Positions 33,562-42,431 of a stretch of 64,000 nt of DNA are shown piece after piece. Source of the stretch: Micropruina sp. Lineage in GTDB: Bacteria; Actinomycetota; Actinomycetes; Propionibacteriales; Propionibacteriaceae. Where the stretch lies: contig JADJVZ010000013.1 in NCBI GenBank assembly GCA_016716635.1, positions 496,001 to 560,000 on the forward strand, written 5' to 3'. The notes under the pieces were generated by a model that saw nothing but the letters and a program-made list of their open reading frames with translations, was not told the origin of the DNA and searched no databases. The position numbers and the translations under genes are program-made. Within the stretch, counting starts at the first letter, position 1, and every line of letters begins with the position of its first letter.

Positions 33562-33858
33562 AGGCTCCGGCAGGGGTTGAGATCCGCACAATCTCGCCCA
33601 CCAATCTGGAACGGGTTTTTGGTCTGCGATGCCCGTCAAGAGGGGGCGGCGATGGCTGCGGAGCAGGATGCTTTGACTAGGTCTTTCGCCGCGATGATGA
33701 GGGAAGGCCGCGGCTCGGCACCTCGCAGGTGACGTCTGAAACAGCGTTGTCCACATGCTGGCAGGTTGCACCGCCCTCGGCGACCCGCTTACAGTCCCAC
33801 TGGGCTTAAGCACCACTGCGACACGCGCCGGGGGCGCAATTTGAGAGGGGCCTCTTAC
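33562..33858. other. Non-coding stretch before the CotH-type gene
   Basis: About 300 bases. The right half carries a promoter candidate (33766-33795). Near 33577-33597 there is a short GAGAT/ATCTC dyad. No coding frame is convincing. Confidence 0.4.
33766..33795 (+). promoter_or_regulatory. Putative promoter of the CotH-type gene
   Basis: TTGCAC (33766-33771) and TACAGT (33790-33795) with an 18-base spacer, 63 bases before ATG 33859. A good sequence match, unproven. Confidence 0.5.
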
Positions 33859-36800
33859 ATGAAGACCAGCAAGATCAGGGGGATCGCGCTCGTGCTCGGG
33901 CTCGCCCTGGCGTCCCTGGGGGCGCCATCCGCGGCCTTTGCAGCAACGCCGACCCCATCACCTTCGACGTCATCGTCGACCACGGCCTCGCCGACCTCGG
34001 CCTCGCCCGCCGCGACAGCATCGACGACAGCCACCGCCGCCACGACCACCTCCGCGTCGCCCTCGGCGACCGCGAGTGCCAGTGCGAGCACGACGGCGAC
34101 CAGCGCTATGACGCCGGCGGCCATGACCGCCGCGGCGGCGACGGGGCCCGCTGCCACCCCCGTGCTCAAGGCTTCGGCTAACACCGGCGATATCCCGCAG
34201 ATGGTGATCAACCTGCCGCAGGGATACAGCCTCAGTTACCTCCAGGCCAACAAGAACAACTCGATCCCCACCGATCCGATCGCAGAGACCGCTCACTCGC
34301 TGATCACCATCTTCAACCCGGACGGCACGGTGAACTCGCCGCAAGCCTCCTTGGAGGAGATCAAGGGTCGGGGCAACTTCACGTGGACGCTTCCGAAGAA
34401 GGCCTACAACATCAAGTTCGACACCAAGCAGACCGTGTTGGGCATGGCGTCGGCCAAGTCCTGGTCGCTGTTGGCCAACTACACCGATGGCTCACTGCTG
34501 CGCAACAAGACGGCTTTCGACGCCGCGCTGGCCGCGGGAATGACGAGCGCGCCCGAGAGCCGCTATGTCAACCTTGTCATTAACGGTGTCGATCTCGGCA
34601 ATTACCAGGTGACTGAAAAGATTCAGGTCAACAAAGAGCGCGTGAAGCTGTCGAATCCCCAGGGCATCCTCGTCGAATTGGATAACAATTACGGCTCGTC
34701 CGAAGATTTCTACTATTTCGCGTCCACGTCGGGCAGCCTCTTCACCCTCAAAGATGCCGTTCAGAGCGTCCCCACGCCGGCCAGCAAGAACGACGAAACG
34801 CTCATGAACTTGGACCTGAGGAACGCGTGGTTAATGATCCGAAATAGGATCAACGCGTTTGAAGCGGAGCTGTATAAACCAACACCGGACTGGACCAAGA
34901 TCAACTCCATGATCGACGTCAAGTCGTTCGCTCAGTTCTACTTCATCGAAGAGTTGGCAGCCAATCCCGAGATCACCCAGTCCAGCATCTACTTCTACAT
35001 GGACGGCCCCAACGACACCTTGCACGCCGGTCCGGTGTGGGACTTTGACAGCGCTTTTGGTGCCTACCTCGGTGAGCCCTTGGGTGGCCTCGTGGATGCC
35101 GACTACGTCAAGAACGCCCGCGTTGAGCGTCTAGGCACCACGAACAAGACGATGACCGGCTGGTTCACCGAACTGTTCCGGATGCCGCAGTTCGCGGCCG
35201 CGGCTAACACGGTCTATTCCGCGAACGTCCGCCCCGTCTTTGACGCCGCCGCCGCCAAGGTGCAAAGCGACGCCAACGCCATGATGGCCTCGGCTAACCA
35301 CAACTTCCAGCTGTGGCCCATCCTTGGTGGTCCCTCGATTTTCGAGGTGGCCGCGCGCAACGGACGTCCTTACGCCAGCACCTACGCCGGCGAAGTGAGC
35401 TTCCTGAAGTCGTCGTGGGTGGCGCCTCGCGTGGCCATGCTGGACCAGGCCTACGGGGCTAATGCCCAGGTCATGCAATATCAGGGCTACGTCGCGGGCG
35501 TGGGCTGGCAGAACAAGCAGACCACCAACTCGGCAGCCGTCATGACGGGCGGCCAGATCGCCGGCACCGTGGGTCAGTCACTGAACCTGCAAGCCGTGAA
35601 ATTGTTGGGCTGCTACGCCTCCGACATTCAGATCAATAGCAACACCGGCGGTTGGTCTGGGTTTAACACCAGCGGTCAGATTGGCTCGGTGGGCAGCGCC
35701 CTGTACGCCGTCCAGCTCAAACTGACCGGCGCCTTGGCGCAGTCCTACGACATCTACTACCGCGTCCATGTCGCCAACGTCGGATGGCAGGGTGGTCCCG
35801 ACTCCCTCCATGCCGGGTGGGTCGCCAACGGCGGCACGGCCGGTTTCCCGGGTAGCGGCAACGCCATCCAGGCGATCGAGATCAAACTCATGATCAAGGG
35901 CGCCGCCGCCCTGTCTGCTAATGGCACCGGTGCCGGTGGCTTCGTGCCGCTGTGCCCGGCCCGTATCCTCGACACCCGCACCACGGGTGGAGCGGTTGCG
36001 CCCGGAGGGACCGTCAACCTTCAGGTCACGGGTAACGGTGGCGTTCCGGGGTCCAACGTGGCCTCCGTCGTCATGAACGTGACCGCGGTCGGTGGGACGC
36101 AAAACGGCAACGTCACGGTGTACCCGAGCAGCCTGGCCAGTGCGCCCGGGGTCTCGAACCTCAACTACGGACCCGGTCAGACCATCCCGAACCTCGTGAC
36201 GGTCAAGCTCGGTACCGACGGGCAGGTGAAGCTGCTGAACCAGTCGGCAGGCACCGTTTACCTGCTCGCGGACGTGGTCGGCTACTACGTGGGCGGCACA
36301 CCTAGCGCCGCCGGCGCCTACGTTGGCGTGACCCCGACCCGCATCCTCGATACCCGTTACGCAACCGGTGTTGCCACGACCACTCCGGTCGGGGTGAACG
36401 GGACGGTCAAGCTGACGGTTAATGGTGTGGCTGGCGTTCCCGCCAGCAACGTCTCCGCCGTGGTTCTGAATGTCACCGAAACGCAGCCCCAAGCTGCCGG
36501 TAACATCACCGCCTATCCCTCTAATGCCGCGTCGGTGCCTGGCGTTTCCAACCTCAACTTCCTTGCGGGAAACACCCGGCCGAACCTGGTCACCGTCAAG
36601 GTGGCGCCCGATGGGTCAATCACGTTGGCGAACCAGTCCAGCGGCACCACTCACCTGATCGCCGACATCGCGGGCTACTACATCGGGGGCACGGCCAGTG
36701 CGCCCGGCATGTTCGTCGCCATCGATCCGGTCCGGATGCTTGACACCCGGTACGGGACGGGCGGCTTCAACGGCCCGGTTGGACCCAACTCAAGCGTGAC

Positions 36801-37065
36801 GGTGTCGCCGTCGCTGGCGAGCGCCGGATCTGCCGTGGTGATGAACGTCACCGTGGCCGGCCCGCAGGCTGCAGGAAACATCACCGCCTACCCGTCGGAT
36901 GCGACAACGGTGCCGGTGGCCTCGAACCTGAACTTCGTGGCGGGTGACACCTACCCGAATGCCGTGATCTCCAAGCTCGGCAGCGACGGCAAGGTGAAGC
37001 TGGCCAACCAGTCAACCGGTATGTCCTACCTGCTGGCCGATCTTCAGGGGTACTTCCTCAAGTAA
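33859..37065 (+). CDS. Secreted CotH-kinase-domain protein with ChW and RILDTR repeats
   Basis: A 1068-residue exported protein. Order: signal peptide (MKTSKIRGIALVLGLALASL), a low-complexity Ser/Thr/Ala linker to about residue 100, and a CotH-type kinase domain whose active-site motif GPVWDFDSAFG places Asp395 and Asp397. Then come hydrophobic-W (ChW) repeats near 541-680 (YQGYVAGVGWQ, YRVHVANVGWQ), and three copies of a roughly 128-residue unit starting with RILDTR-type motifs near 702, 828 and 959. CotH kinases phosphorylate proteins; the target here is unknown. ATG 33859 follows GAGAGGGG. A terminator follows. Confidence 0.85.
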   Translation: MKTSKIRGIALVLGLALASLGAPSAAFAATPTPSPSTSSSTTASPTSASPAATASTTATAATTTSASPSATASASASTTATSAMTPAAMTAAAATGPAATPVLKASANTGDIPQMVINLPQGYSLSYLQANKNNSIPTDPIAETAHSLITIFNPDGTVNSPQASLEEIKGRGNFTWTLPKKAYNIKFDTKQTVLGMASAKSWSLLANYTDGSLLRNKTAFDAALAAGMTSAPESRYVNLVINGVDLGNYQVTEKIQVNKERVKLSNPQGILVELDNNYGSSEDFYYFASTSGSLFTLKDAVQSVPTPASKNDETLMNLDLRNAWLMIRNRINAFEAELYKPTPDWTKINSMIDVKSFAQFYFIEELAANPEITQSSIYFYMDGPNDTLHAGPVWDFDSAFGAYLGEPLGGLVDADYVKNARVERLGTTNKTMTGWFTELFRMPQFAAAANTVYSANVRPVFDAAAAKVQSDANAMMASANHNFQLWPILGGPSIFEVAARNGRPYASTYAGEVSFLKSSWVAPRVAMLDQAYGANAQVMQYQGYVAGVGWQNKQTTNSAAVMTGGQIAGTVGQSLNLQAVKLLGCYASDIQINSNTGGWSGFNTSGQIGSVGSALYAVQLKLTGALAQSYDIYYRVHVANVGWQGGPDSLHAGWVANGGTAGFPGSGNAIQAIEIKLMIKGAAALSANGTGAGGFVPLCPARILDTRTTGGAVAPGGTVNLQVTGNGGVPGSNVASVVMNVTAVGGTQNGNVTVYPSSLASAPGVSNLNYGPGQTIPNLVTVKLGTDGQVKLLNQSAGTVYLLADVVGYYVGGTPSAAGAYVGVTPTRILDTRYATGVATTTPVGVNGTVKLTVNGVAGVPASNVSAVVLNVTETQPQAAGNITAYPSNAASVPGVSNLNFLAGNTRPNLVTVKVAPDGSITLANQSSGTTHLIADIAGYYIGGTASAPGMFVAIDPVRMLDTRYGTGGFNGPVGPNSSVTVSPSLASAGSAVVMNVTVAGPQAAGNITAYPSDATTVPVASNLNFVAGDTYPNAVISKLGSDGKVKLANQSTGMSYLLADLQGYFLK

Positions 37066-37077
37066 GCACCAATCACG

Positions 37078-37118
37078 ATCGGGTGGCCCTGGATTTCAGG
37101 GCCACCCGATTTGTGTTT
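37078..37118 (+). terminator. Intrinsic terminator after the CotH-type gene
   Basis: A 14-bp perfect stem (37078-37091 and 37097-37110) with a 5-base loop is followed by TTGTGTTTGT. It ends the plus-strand unit, and the next gene is on the minus strand. Confidence 0.88.
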
Positions 37119-37168
37119 GTCCGGGCGGACGGCAGCATGGGCGGCGTCGAGATAGCGCCGCAGTGCGG

Positions 37169-38050
37169 TCAGGCGACGATGTGTCGCACCAGCCGACCGG
37201 CGGCAACGGGGTCACCCTGGCGCACTGCCGACGGGATCAGCGAGGCCGCGTAGAGGCGGGAGGTGGGGTGCAAGCGGGCCGCGCGCGCGGCCCGGGTCCA
37301 CTGACGCCCTCTCATGGTGGCGGAGGTCTCCGCGAAAAAGCGTCGCTCGTCGGCGAACCGAGTGCCGTCCATGAGGGCCGTGGACGACAAGGAGTGCCGA
37401 TGGCGCCGGTACGAAAAGCCCACCCGGTCGTCGACCCTCACCACGCCGCCGTCCGTAATGACGTCCAAGATGAGCGCCAAATCGAGAATGATGGGGAGAT
37501 CTTGGCGGAAGCGTCGGCCCACGAGCGCCTCACGGCGAAACGAGAGTGAAGGCCAGTAGAACCAGTTTCCGAGGAGCAACGAGGCGGCCAACTCCTCCCC
37601 CTGGAGGACCTTCGCCCCTCGGTGGCGTCGCCGAAGGCGGGCCTTGATCCGATCCGATAACGGCTCGAAGGGCTCCCCCTCTTCGTCGATCACTTCAACG
37701 CCCACCTGGATCAGGTCAGCGGCTGGCTCGAGGGCCGCCAGTTCTCGGACGAGCGCCACATATTCTGGCTTCAACAGGTCATCGCACCCCATGAAGGTGA
37801 CCCGATCCCCTACGGCGAGATCCAGACAACGCTGAAAATTGCCCGCGATACCCACGTTGCTTTCATTGCGCACGTAGCGGATGCGCGGGTCCGGATGCTC
37901 GTCGAACCAGACGGCCACGGCTGGTGCTGGATAACAATCATCGACGACCAGGAGCTGCCAGTCGGGATCCGTTTGATGGAGGACGCTGGCCACAGCATCG
38001 AACAAAAGCTGCGGCTCACCCCAATAGGGGATGGCAATTTCGATGCTCAT
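37169..38050 (-). CDS. GT2-family glycosyltransferase
   Basis: A 293-residue GT2 enzyme. Motifs: IEIAIPYWGEPQLLFDAVASVLHQTDPDWQLLVVDDC at the start, VGIAGNFQRCLDLAVGDRVTFMGCDDLLKPEYV (the DD metal site), and a C-terminal acceptor part with FYWPSLSFRREALV. It is alone on the minus strand inside the polysaccharide locus. The start is ATG 38050. Acceptor and donor are unknown. Confidence 0.85.
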   Translation of the reverse strand: MSIEIAIPYWGEPQLLFDAVASVLHQTDPDWQLLVVDDCYPAPAVAVWFDEHPDPRIRYVRNESNVGIAGNFQRCLDLAVGDRVTFMGCDDLLKPEYVALVRELAALEPAADLIQVGVEVIDEEGEPFEPLSDRIKARLRRRHRGAKVLQGEELAASLLLGNWFYWPSLSFRREALVGRRFRQDLPIILDLALILDVITDGGVVRVDDRVGFSYRRHRHSLSSTALMDGTRFADERRFFAETSATMRGRQWTRAARAARLHPTSRLYAASLIPSAVRQGDPVAAGRLVRHIVA

Positions 38051-38178
38051 CGGAAAGCGCCCGGCACCTTTCTACGTCGGTGGCCCGCAGTCTACTTCGG
38101 AGGCCGTGTGACGCCCGACGGTAGAGTGAGCCGCACGCTTCATTGGTGGCAGGTTCGCAAAGCCAGGAGGGATCATCT

Positions 38179-38736
38179 GTGAGCACTCAGAACGTTACGC
38201 GTCCAGGAGCGGACGACGACGCTCCGCTGGGGGCGACCTCGCGGGCGAGTTCTCGGGTCCGGCCGACTGCCGATCGGGTGCGGATCGCCGAGCTTGAGTC
38301 TGAACTGCTGCGCACACGGGCGCTGGTCGTGGAGCTTGAAAAGTGGGCCGCCGACGCTGAGGCGTGGGCCCACACCTGCGAGCAGCTTTACCAGGAGAGC
38401 CAGGCCAAACTCGCGGCCGCGCAGTCGGTGGCGGTCCGCCAGGAACTGGCGGTGAGCCTCGCGCGCGGGAGTACGGACGCGGTCCTGGCCTCCTCGTCGT
38501 GGCGGGTGACGGCACCTTTGCGGGCTGCCTCGGTGTGGGGACGACGTGGGGTGCGCGGCTCGAAGGTGCTAGCTGCCGGAGTTCTGCGTCCTGCGCTGGA
38601 ACGGGGCCTCGTGGTCGTCCGTGGCAATGCCCGCCTCAAGGGTGCCCTGAGCACCGCTAGCGCCGCCGTCCCCGCGATCGGGAGCCGCCTCCAACGCTTT
38701 GCAGCCGCCCGTCCGGTCGACGGGGCCGACTCGTGA
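38179..38736 (+). CDS. Small coiled-coil protein of the polysaccharide locus
   Basis: A 185-residue protein with a coiled coil (RVRIAELESELLRTRALVVELEKWAADAEAWAHTCEQLYQESQAKLAAA, about residues 38-88) and a basic tail with SSWRVTAPLRAASVWGRRG, a motif often attached to glycosyltransferases. The start is GTG 38179 after AGGAGGGAT. It ends in GTGA overlapping the big glycosyltransferase gene, so the two are coupled. It may tether or organise the GT machine; that is inference. Confidence 0.6.
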   Translation: MSTQNVTRPGADDDAPLGATSRASSRVRPTADRVRIAELESELLRTRALVVELEKWAADAEAWAHTCEQLYQESQAKLAAAQSVAVRQELAVSLARGSTDAVLASSSWRVTAPLRAASVWGRRGVRGSKVLAAGVLRPALERGLVVVRGNARLKGALSTASAAVPAIGSRLQRFAAARPVDGADS

Positions 38737-41700
38737 GGATCCTCCTCGACCTCCAAGGCTGCCAAACGCTCAGCCGACTGCGGGGCATCGGCCGCTATTC
38801 GATGGCCTTGGCGCGGGGCATCATCACCAATGCCGGTGACCACGAGGTGTATGTGGGGGTATCCGCAGCAACGCCTGAGACCATTGCCCCCATCAAGGAC
38901 GCGTTAGCCGATGTTTTGCCCGCTGAGCGCTTTAAGGTGTGGGCCTCGGTCGAGCCGACGGGGTGGTTCGATCCGCGTAACGCGGACCGCTTCCGGCTCG
39001 CTCAGGTGGCGCGAGAGGCGTTCCTTGACCGCCTGAACTTCGACATTGTGCATTGCTCCAGCGTCGTCGAGGGCATGGCCGACAACGCGGTCACCAGCAT
39101 CCGGGAACATTTCCTGGGCGCTCCGACGGCAGCCACCTTGTATGACCTGATCCCGGCCCTGTACCCAAAGGACTACCTGCAGCATCCGCTTTCCGAGCGC
39201 TGGTTCCGCACGCAGTTGGGGGCCCTCCGCCGGGCGGACTTGTTGTTGGCGATCAGCGACTCTGCGGCAACCGAGGCGGCCGAACTCCTCGGCATCCCAC
39301 GAACGAAGATCGTCAACATCCGCGGGGCGGCCGACAGCATCTTCGTGCCCCGCACCTTCACCGCCGTCGAAGAGGCGGAGCTTCGGGCGAAGTTTCGCCT
39401 CCCCAAACCATTCGTCCTCTATTCGGGGGGACTCGACCAGCGCAAGAACGTCGCAGGCCTGATTGAAGCGTTCGCCATGCTGCCGACGAAGCTGCGCGAC
39501 TCCCACCAAATCGGGATCGTCGGCGCCTCCCATTCTGAGGCGGTCGACGATTTGCAGCGCATCGCCACGGCAGCAGGGTTGGCGCCCGGACAAGTGTCCT
39601 TCACCGGCTACGTCACCGATGACGAGATTGTCTCGCTGTACAACCTGGCCGCCGCCTTCGCCTTCCCTAGTCACCATGAGGGGTTCGGGCTTCCCCCTTT
39701 GGAGGCCATGAGCTGCGGCACCCCCACGATCGCCGCAAACAACTCCTCCATGCCGGAGGTCGTCGGGCTGCCCGAGGCCCTTTTCGACTCCCGCGACCCT
39801 GCCGCGTTGCAGGCGAAGCTGCTGCGCGTGCTGACCGATGGTGAGTTCCGCACGCGGCTTCGCGAGCATGGGCTCCAGCAAGCGACCACGTTTGCGTGGG
39901 ACCAGTCGGCGCGAACCGCGTTGGAGGCCTTCGAAGCCCTCCACGAGCAGGGGCGTCGCCGCACTGTTGCCGTTCAGGCTCCTCGCCGCCCGCGACTGGC
40001 TCTGGTGAGTGGGCTTCCGGCGCCCGAAACGGAGGCTCGGCGGGCCGTGGTGAACACGATCGAGCAGTTGAACCTCCACTACCGCGTCGATCTGGTGACC
40101 GAGACGCACATCCAGGCGGAGAGCGAGTTAGAGGCGCCTGCGGGACTCGTAGCTGCCGAAGACTTCCACAAAGTGGCTGGCCGGTATGACCGCGTCCTGT
40201 ACCGCTATACCAATAGCCCTTTGTCGGGGTTCCTCCTTGGCCTCCAACGGACGATGCCCGGCACGGTGCTGCTTGAAGACGCCAGCCTGGATCAAGCGTT
40301 GCCGGCGGTGCCGACCCCCGAATCACGACGGGCCGCCCTGGCACGCGCGCTCGTGACGGGGTACGGCTACCACGCGCTGTCCCAGACGTTGGCCGACCTC
40401 GGTGCGGGTCGGATCCCGCCGAGCCACTCCTACGTGGAAGCGGTCCTGCCCTGGGCTAACGGCGTGATTGTCACCCACGAAGCGATCCGGACGCAGTTGT
40501 CCGCCACACTGGGTGCCGACGCGGTGCGCGACTGGCTGACCCTCCCCAGCTTGGCGGCCGGCGCGTTACCGGCCAGTTCCGCGGCAGGCGGTCGGACTGT
40601 TGTGGCGGCCTTCGGGACGATCGGTTCGCCCCAGCTGCTTCATCGGGTCGTCGTTGCTTGGCTCGACTCGGCGGCCTCCCATGATCCGACGGCGACCCTC
40701 GCGTTGGTGGGTCCCAGCCTGGAGGAGTCGTACGGACGTTCTCTCGCGCGGCTGCTGGCAGCCTCACCGCGCCCGGCTGGGTGGCGGTTTGTGGCCGAGG
40801 CCGAGGCTGAGGACCTCATGGGCGACATGCGGGTCGCGGTCCACCTGGGGACGCAGGGCAACCGTGCCGCCTTGGCGTGGGAGCAGGCCTGCGTCGCCCG
40901 AGAGGTGCCCGTGCTCATTCAAGGCAGTGCGGCCTTACCCGTGGACTTTGGCCAAGGGGAACTCGTCGCAGCGATCGACTCCGCGTGGCGCCGCCCTCAG
41001 GGCAACGCAGCGGTTCCGGCGGCCACCTTCGAGCCCGTTGTTGATCGTTACGTGGCGGCCATCGAAGCGTGGGAGCAGCAAGGTCCGCTGGCGCGCCAGG
41101 TGAACTCGATTCGGACGGCGGCGCGCAGCGTCGATCGGCCAGCGAGTGAGGATCTGGCCATGGTGGCCCATGCGGTGGTGTGGAACGACCCTGTTCCCCG
41201 GCCGACTCGGCAACTCCTGGTGGACGTGTCCAATGTTGTGTTTTACGACGCGCGGACCGGAATTCAGCGAGTCGTCCGCAACATCGCCCGCGAACTGGTC
41301 CTGGCACCACCGGCGGGGTTCCGTGTGGAACCGGTTTACGCCGACGATGCGGGCCGGTTTTGGTACGCCCGTGCCTACACAGCACGCCTGTTGGGGCTCC
41401 CCCGGACGGGGTTGAAGGACGAACCTCTCCTCACCACCCCCGGCGATGTGTTCCTCGGACTCGACATGAGTCAGCGGCTGATTCCCCGCCAAATCCAACT
41501 CGAAGGCAATGACATCATCCCGGCCGAGGGCGCCGTCGAGCACCTCCGCGCCAACGGGGTCGTGACCCAGTTCGTGGTGTACGACTTGATTCCCGTCGAG
41601 CACCCCGATTGGTTCCCGGACCATCAGCGGGCCTTCACGGCGTGGCTGGAAGGTATTGCGCGACGCGGCGATGGCCTCATTGCGATCTCGCAGGCCACAG

Positions 41701-42431
41701 CAGACGAGGCAGCCGCCTGGTTGCGCGACGTCCTGCCCTCCGAATCCGGGCTGCCCATTTCCTGGTTTCACCTCGGGGCTGACATTGATGAGCGCGGGGA
41801 TGCAGGGGCCTTGACGCCCGCCTTCGTGCGCCGATGGGAGCAGCTGCCGCAGGGCCCCACGTTCTTATTGGTCGGCACGATCGAACCGCGCAAAGGCGTC
41901 GATCAGGCCATCGCCGCCTTCGAGGTCTTGTGGCGCGAAGGGGTCGACGTCAATCTCGTCCTGGTGGGGCACGCGGGCTGGAAGCAGGACGCGTTGATCG
42001 AGCGGTTACGCGCGCACCCCGACGGCGGCCGCCTGTGCTGGTTCGAAGCGGCCTCGGACGCCGAACTAGCCTTCCTTTATGCGCACGCCGACGCGGTGCT
42101 CCTCGCTTCCCGCGCCGAAGGGTTTGGGCTGCCGCTGATCGAGGCGGCCCAGCACGCGACGCCCATCATCGCCCGCGATCTCCCCGTGTTCCGGGAGGTC
42201 GCCGGCGCCCACGCAACCTATTTCACCGGCGAGGAAAGTGACGCCCTGGCGACGGTGTTGCGCACCTGGTTGGGTGACCGCGAGCAGGGTGCCATTCTAG
42301 ACTCCGCCGCCTTGCCGTGGCTGACCTGGGCGCAATCGGCTGCGGAGTTGGTGTCAGCCATCCGGCACAACCTTGCCCAGCAGGAGGGCCCGCCATCGGC
42401 GGAAAAGACCGTCGATATACTGAGCCAATGA
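38733..42431 (+). CDS. Three-module GT-B protein with two GT4 domains
   Basis: A 1232-residue protein. The first GT4 module (1-410) has GIGRYSMALARGI, KPFVLYSGGLDQRKNVAGLIEAF and the EX7E-type SHHEGFGLPPLEAM near residue 312. The middle (about 415-800) reads like a GT-B fold without that motif. The last module (825-1232) has RTGIQRVVRNIARELV, LVGTIEPRKGVDQAIAAFEVL and SRAEGFGLPLIEAAQ near 1125. Such tandem GT4 proteins polymerise mannose-type O-antigens in other bacteria. The start is GTG 38733, overlapping the previous stop; it ends in ATGA shared with the next gene. Confidence 0.85.
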   Translation: MRILLDLQGCQTLSRLRGIGRYSMALARGIITNAGDHEVYVGVSAATPETIAPIKDALADVLPAERFKVWASVEPTGWFDPRNADRFRLAQVAREAFLDRLNFDIVHCSSVVEGMADNAVTSIREHFLGAPTAATLYDLIPALYPKDYLQHPLSERWFRTQLGALRRADLLLAISDSAATEAAELLGIPRTKIVNIRGAADSIFVPRTFTAVEEAELRAKFRLPKPFVLYSGGLDQRKNVAGLIEAFAMLPTKLRDSHQIGIVGASHSEAVDDLQRIATAAGLAPGQVSFTGYVTDDEIVSLYNLAAAFAFPSHHEGFGLPPLEAMSCGTPTIAANNSSMPEVVGLPEALFDSRDPAALQAKLLRVLTDGEFRTRLREHGLQQATTFAWDQSARTALEAFEALHEQGRRRTVAVQAPRRPRLALVSGLPAPETEARRAVVNTIEQLNLHYRVDLVTETHIQAESELEAPAGLVAAEDFHKVAGRYDRVLYRYTNSPLSGFLLGLQRTMPGTVLLEDASLDQALPAVPTPESRRAALARALVTGYGYHALSQTLADLGAGRIPPSHSYVEAVLPWANGVIVTHEAIRTQLSATLGADAVRDWLTLPSLAAGALPASSAAGGRTVVAAFGTIGSPQLLHRVVVAWLDSAASHDPTATLALVGPSLEESYGRSLARLLAASPRPAGWRFVAEAEAEDLMGDMRVAVHLGTQGNRAALAWEQACVAREVPVLIQGSAALPVDFGQGELVAAIDSAWRRPQGNAAVPAATFEPVVDRYVAAIEAWEQQGPLARQVNSIRTAARSVDRPASEDLAMVAHAVVWNDPVPRPTRQLLVDVSNVVFYDARTGIQRVVRNIARELVLAPPAGFRVEPVYADDAGRFWYARAYTARLLGLPRTGLKDEPLLTTPGDVFLGLDMSQRLIPRQIQLEGNDIIPAEGAVEHLRANGVVTQFVVYDLIPVEHPDWFPDHQRAFTAWLEGIARRGDGLIAISQATADEAAAWLRDVLPSESGLPISWFHLGADIDERGDAGALTPAFVRRWEQLPQGPTFLLVGTIEPRKGVDQAIAAFEVLWREGVDVNLVLVGHAGWKQDALIERLRAHPDGGRLCWFEAASDAELAFLYAHADAVLLASRAEGFGLPLIEAAQHATPIIARDLPVFREVAGAHATYFTGEESDALATVLRTWLGDREQGAILDSAALPWLTWAQSAAELVSAIRHNLAQQEGPPSAEKTVDILSQ

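Noticed and set aside
35960..37060. Triple repeat as a DNA-level tandem duplication
   Set aside because: The three units align as protein but their bases have diverged, so they are old domain repeats, not a recent duplication.
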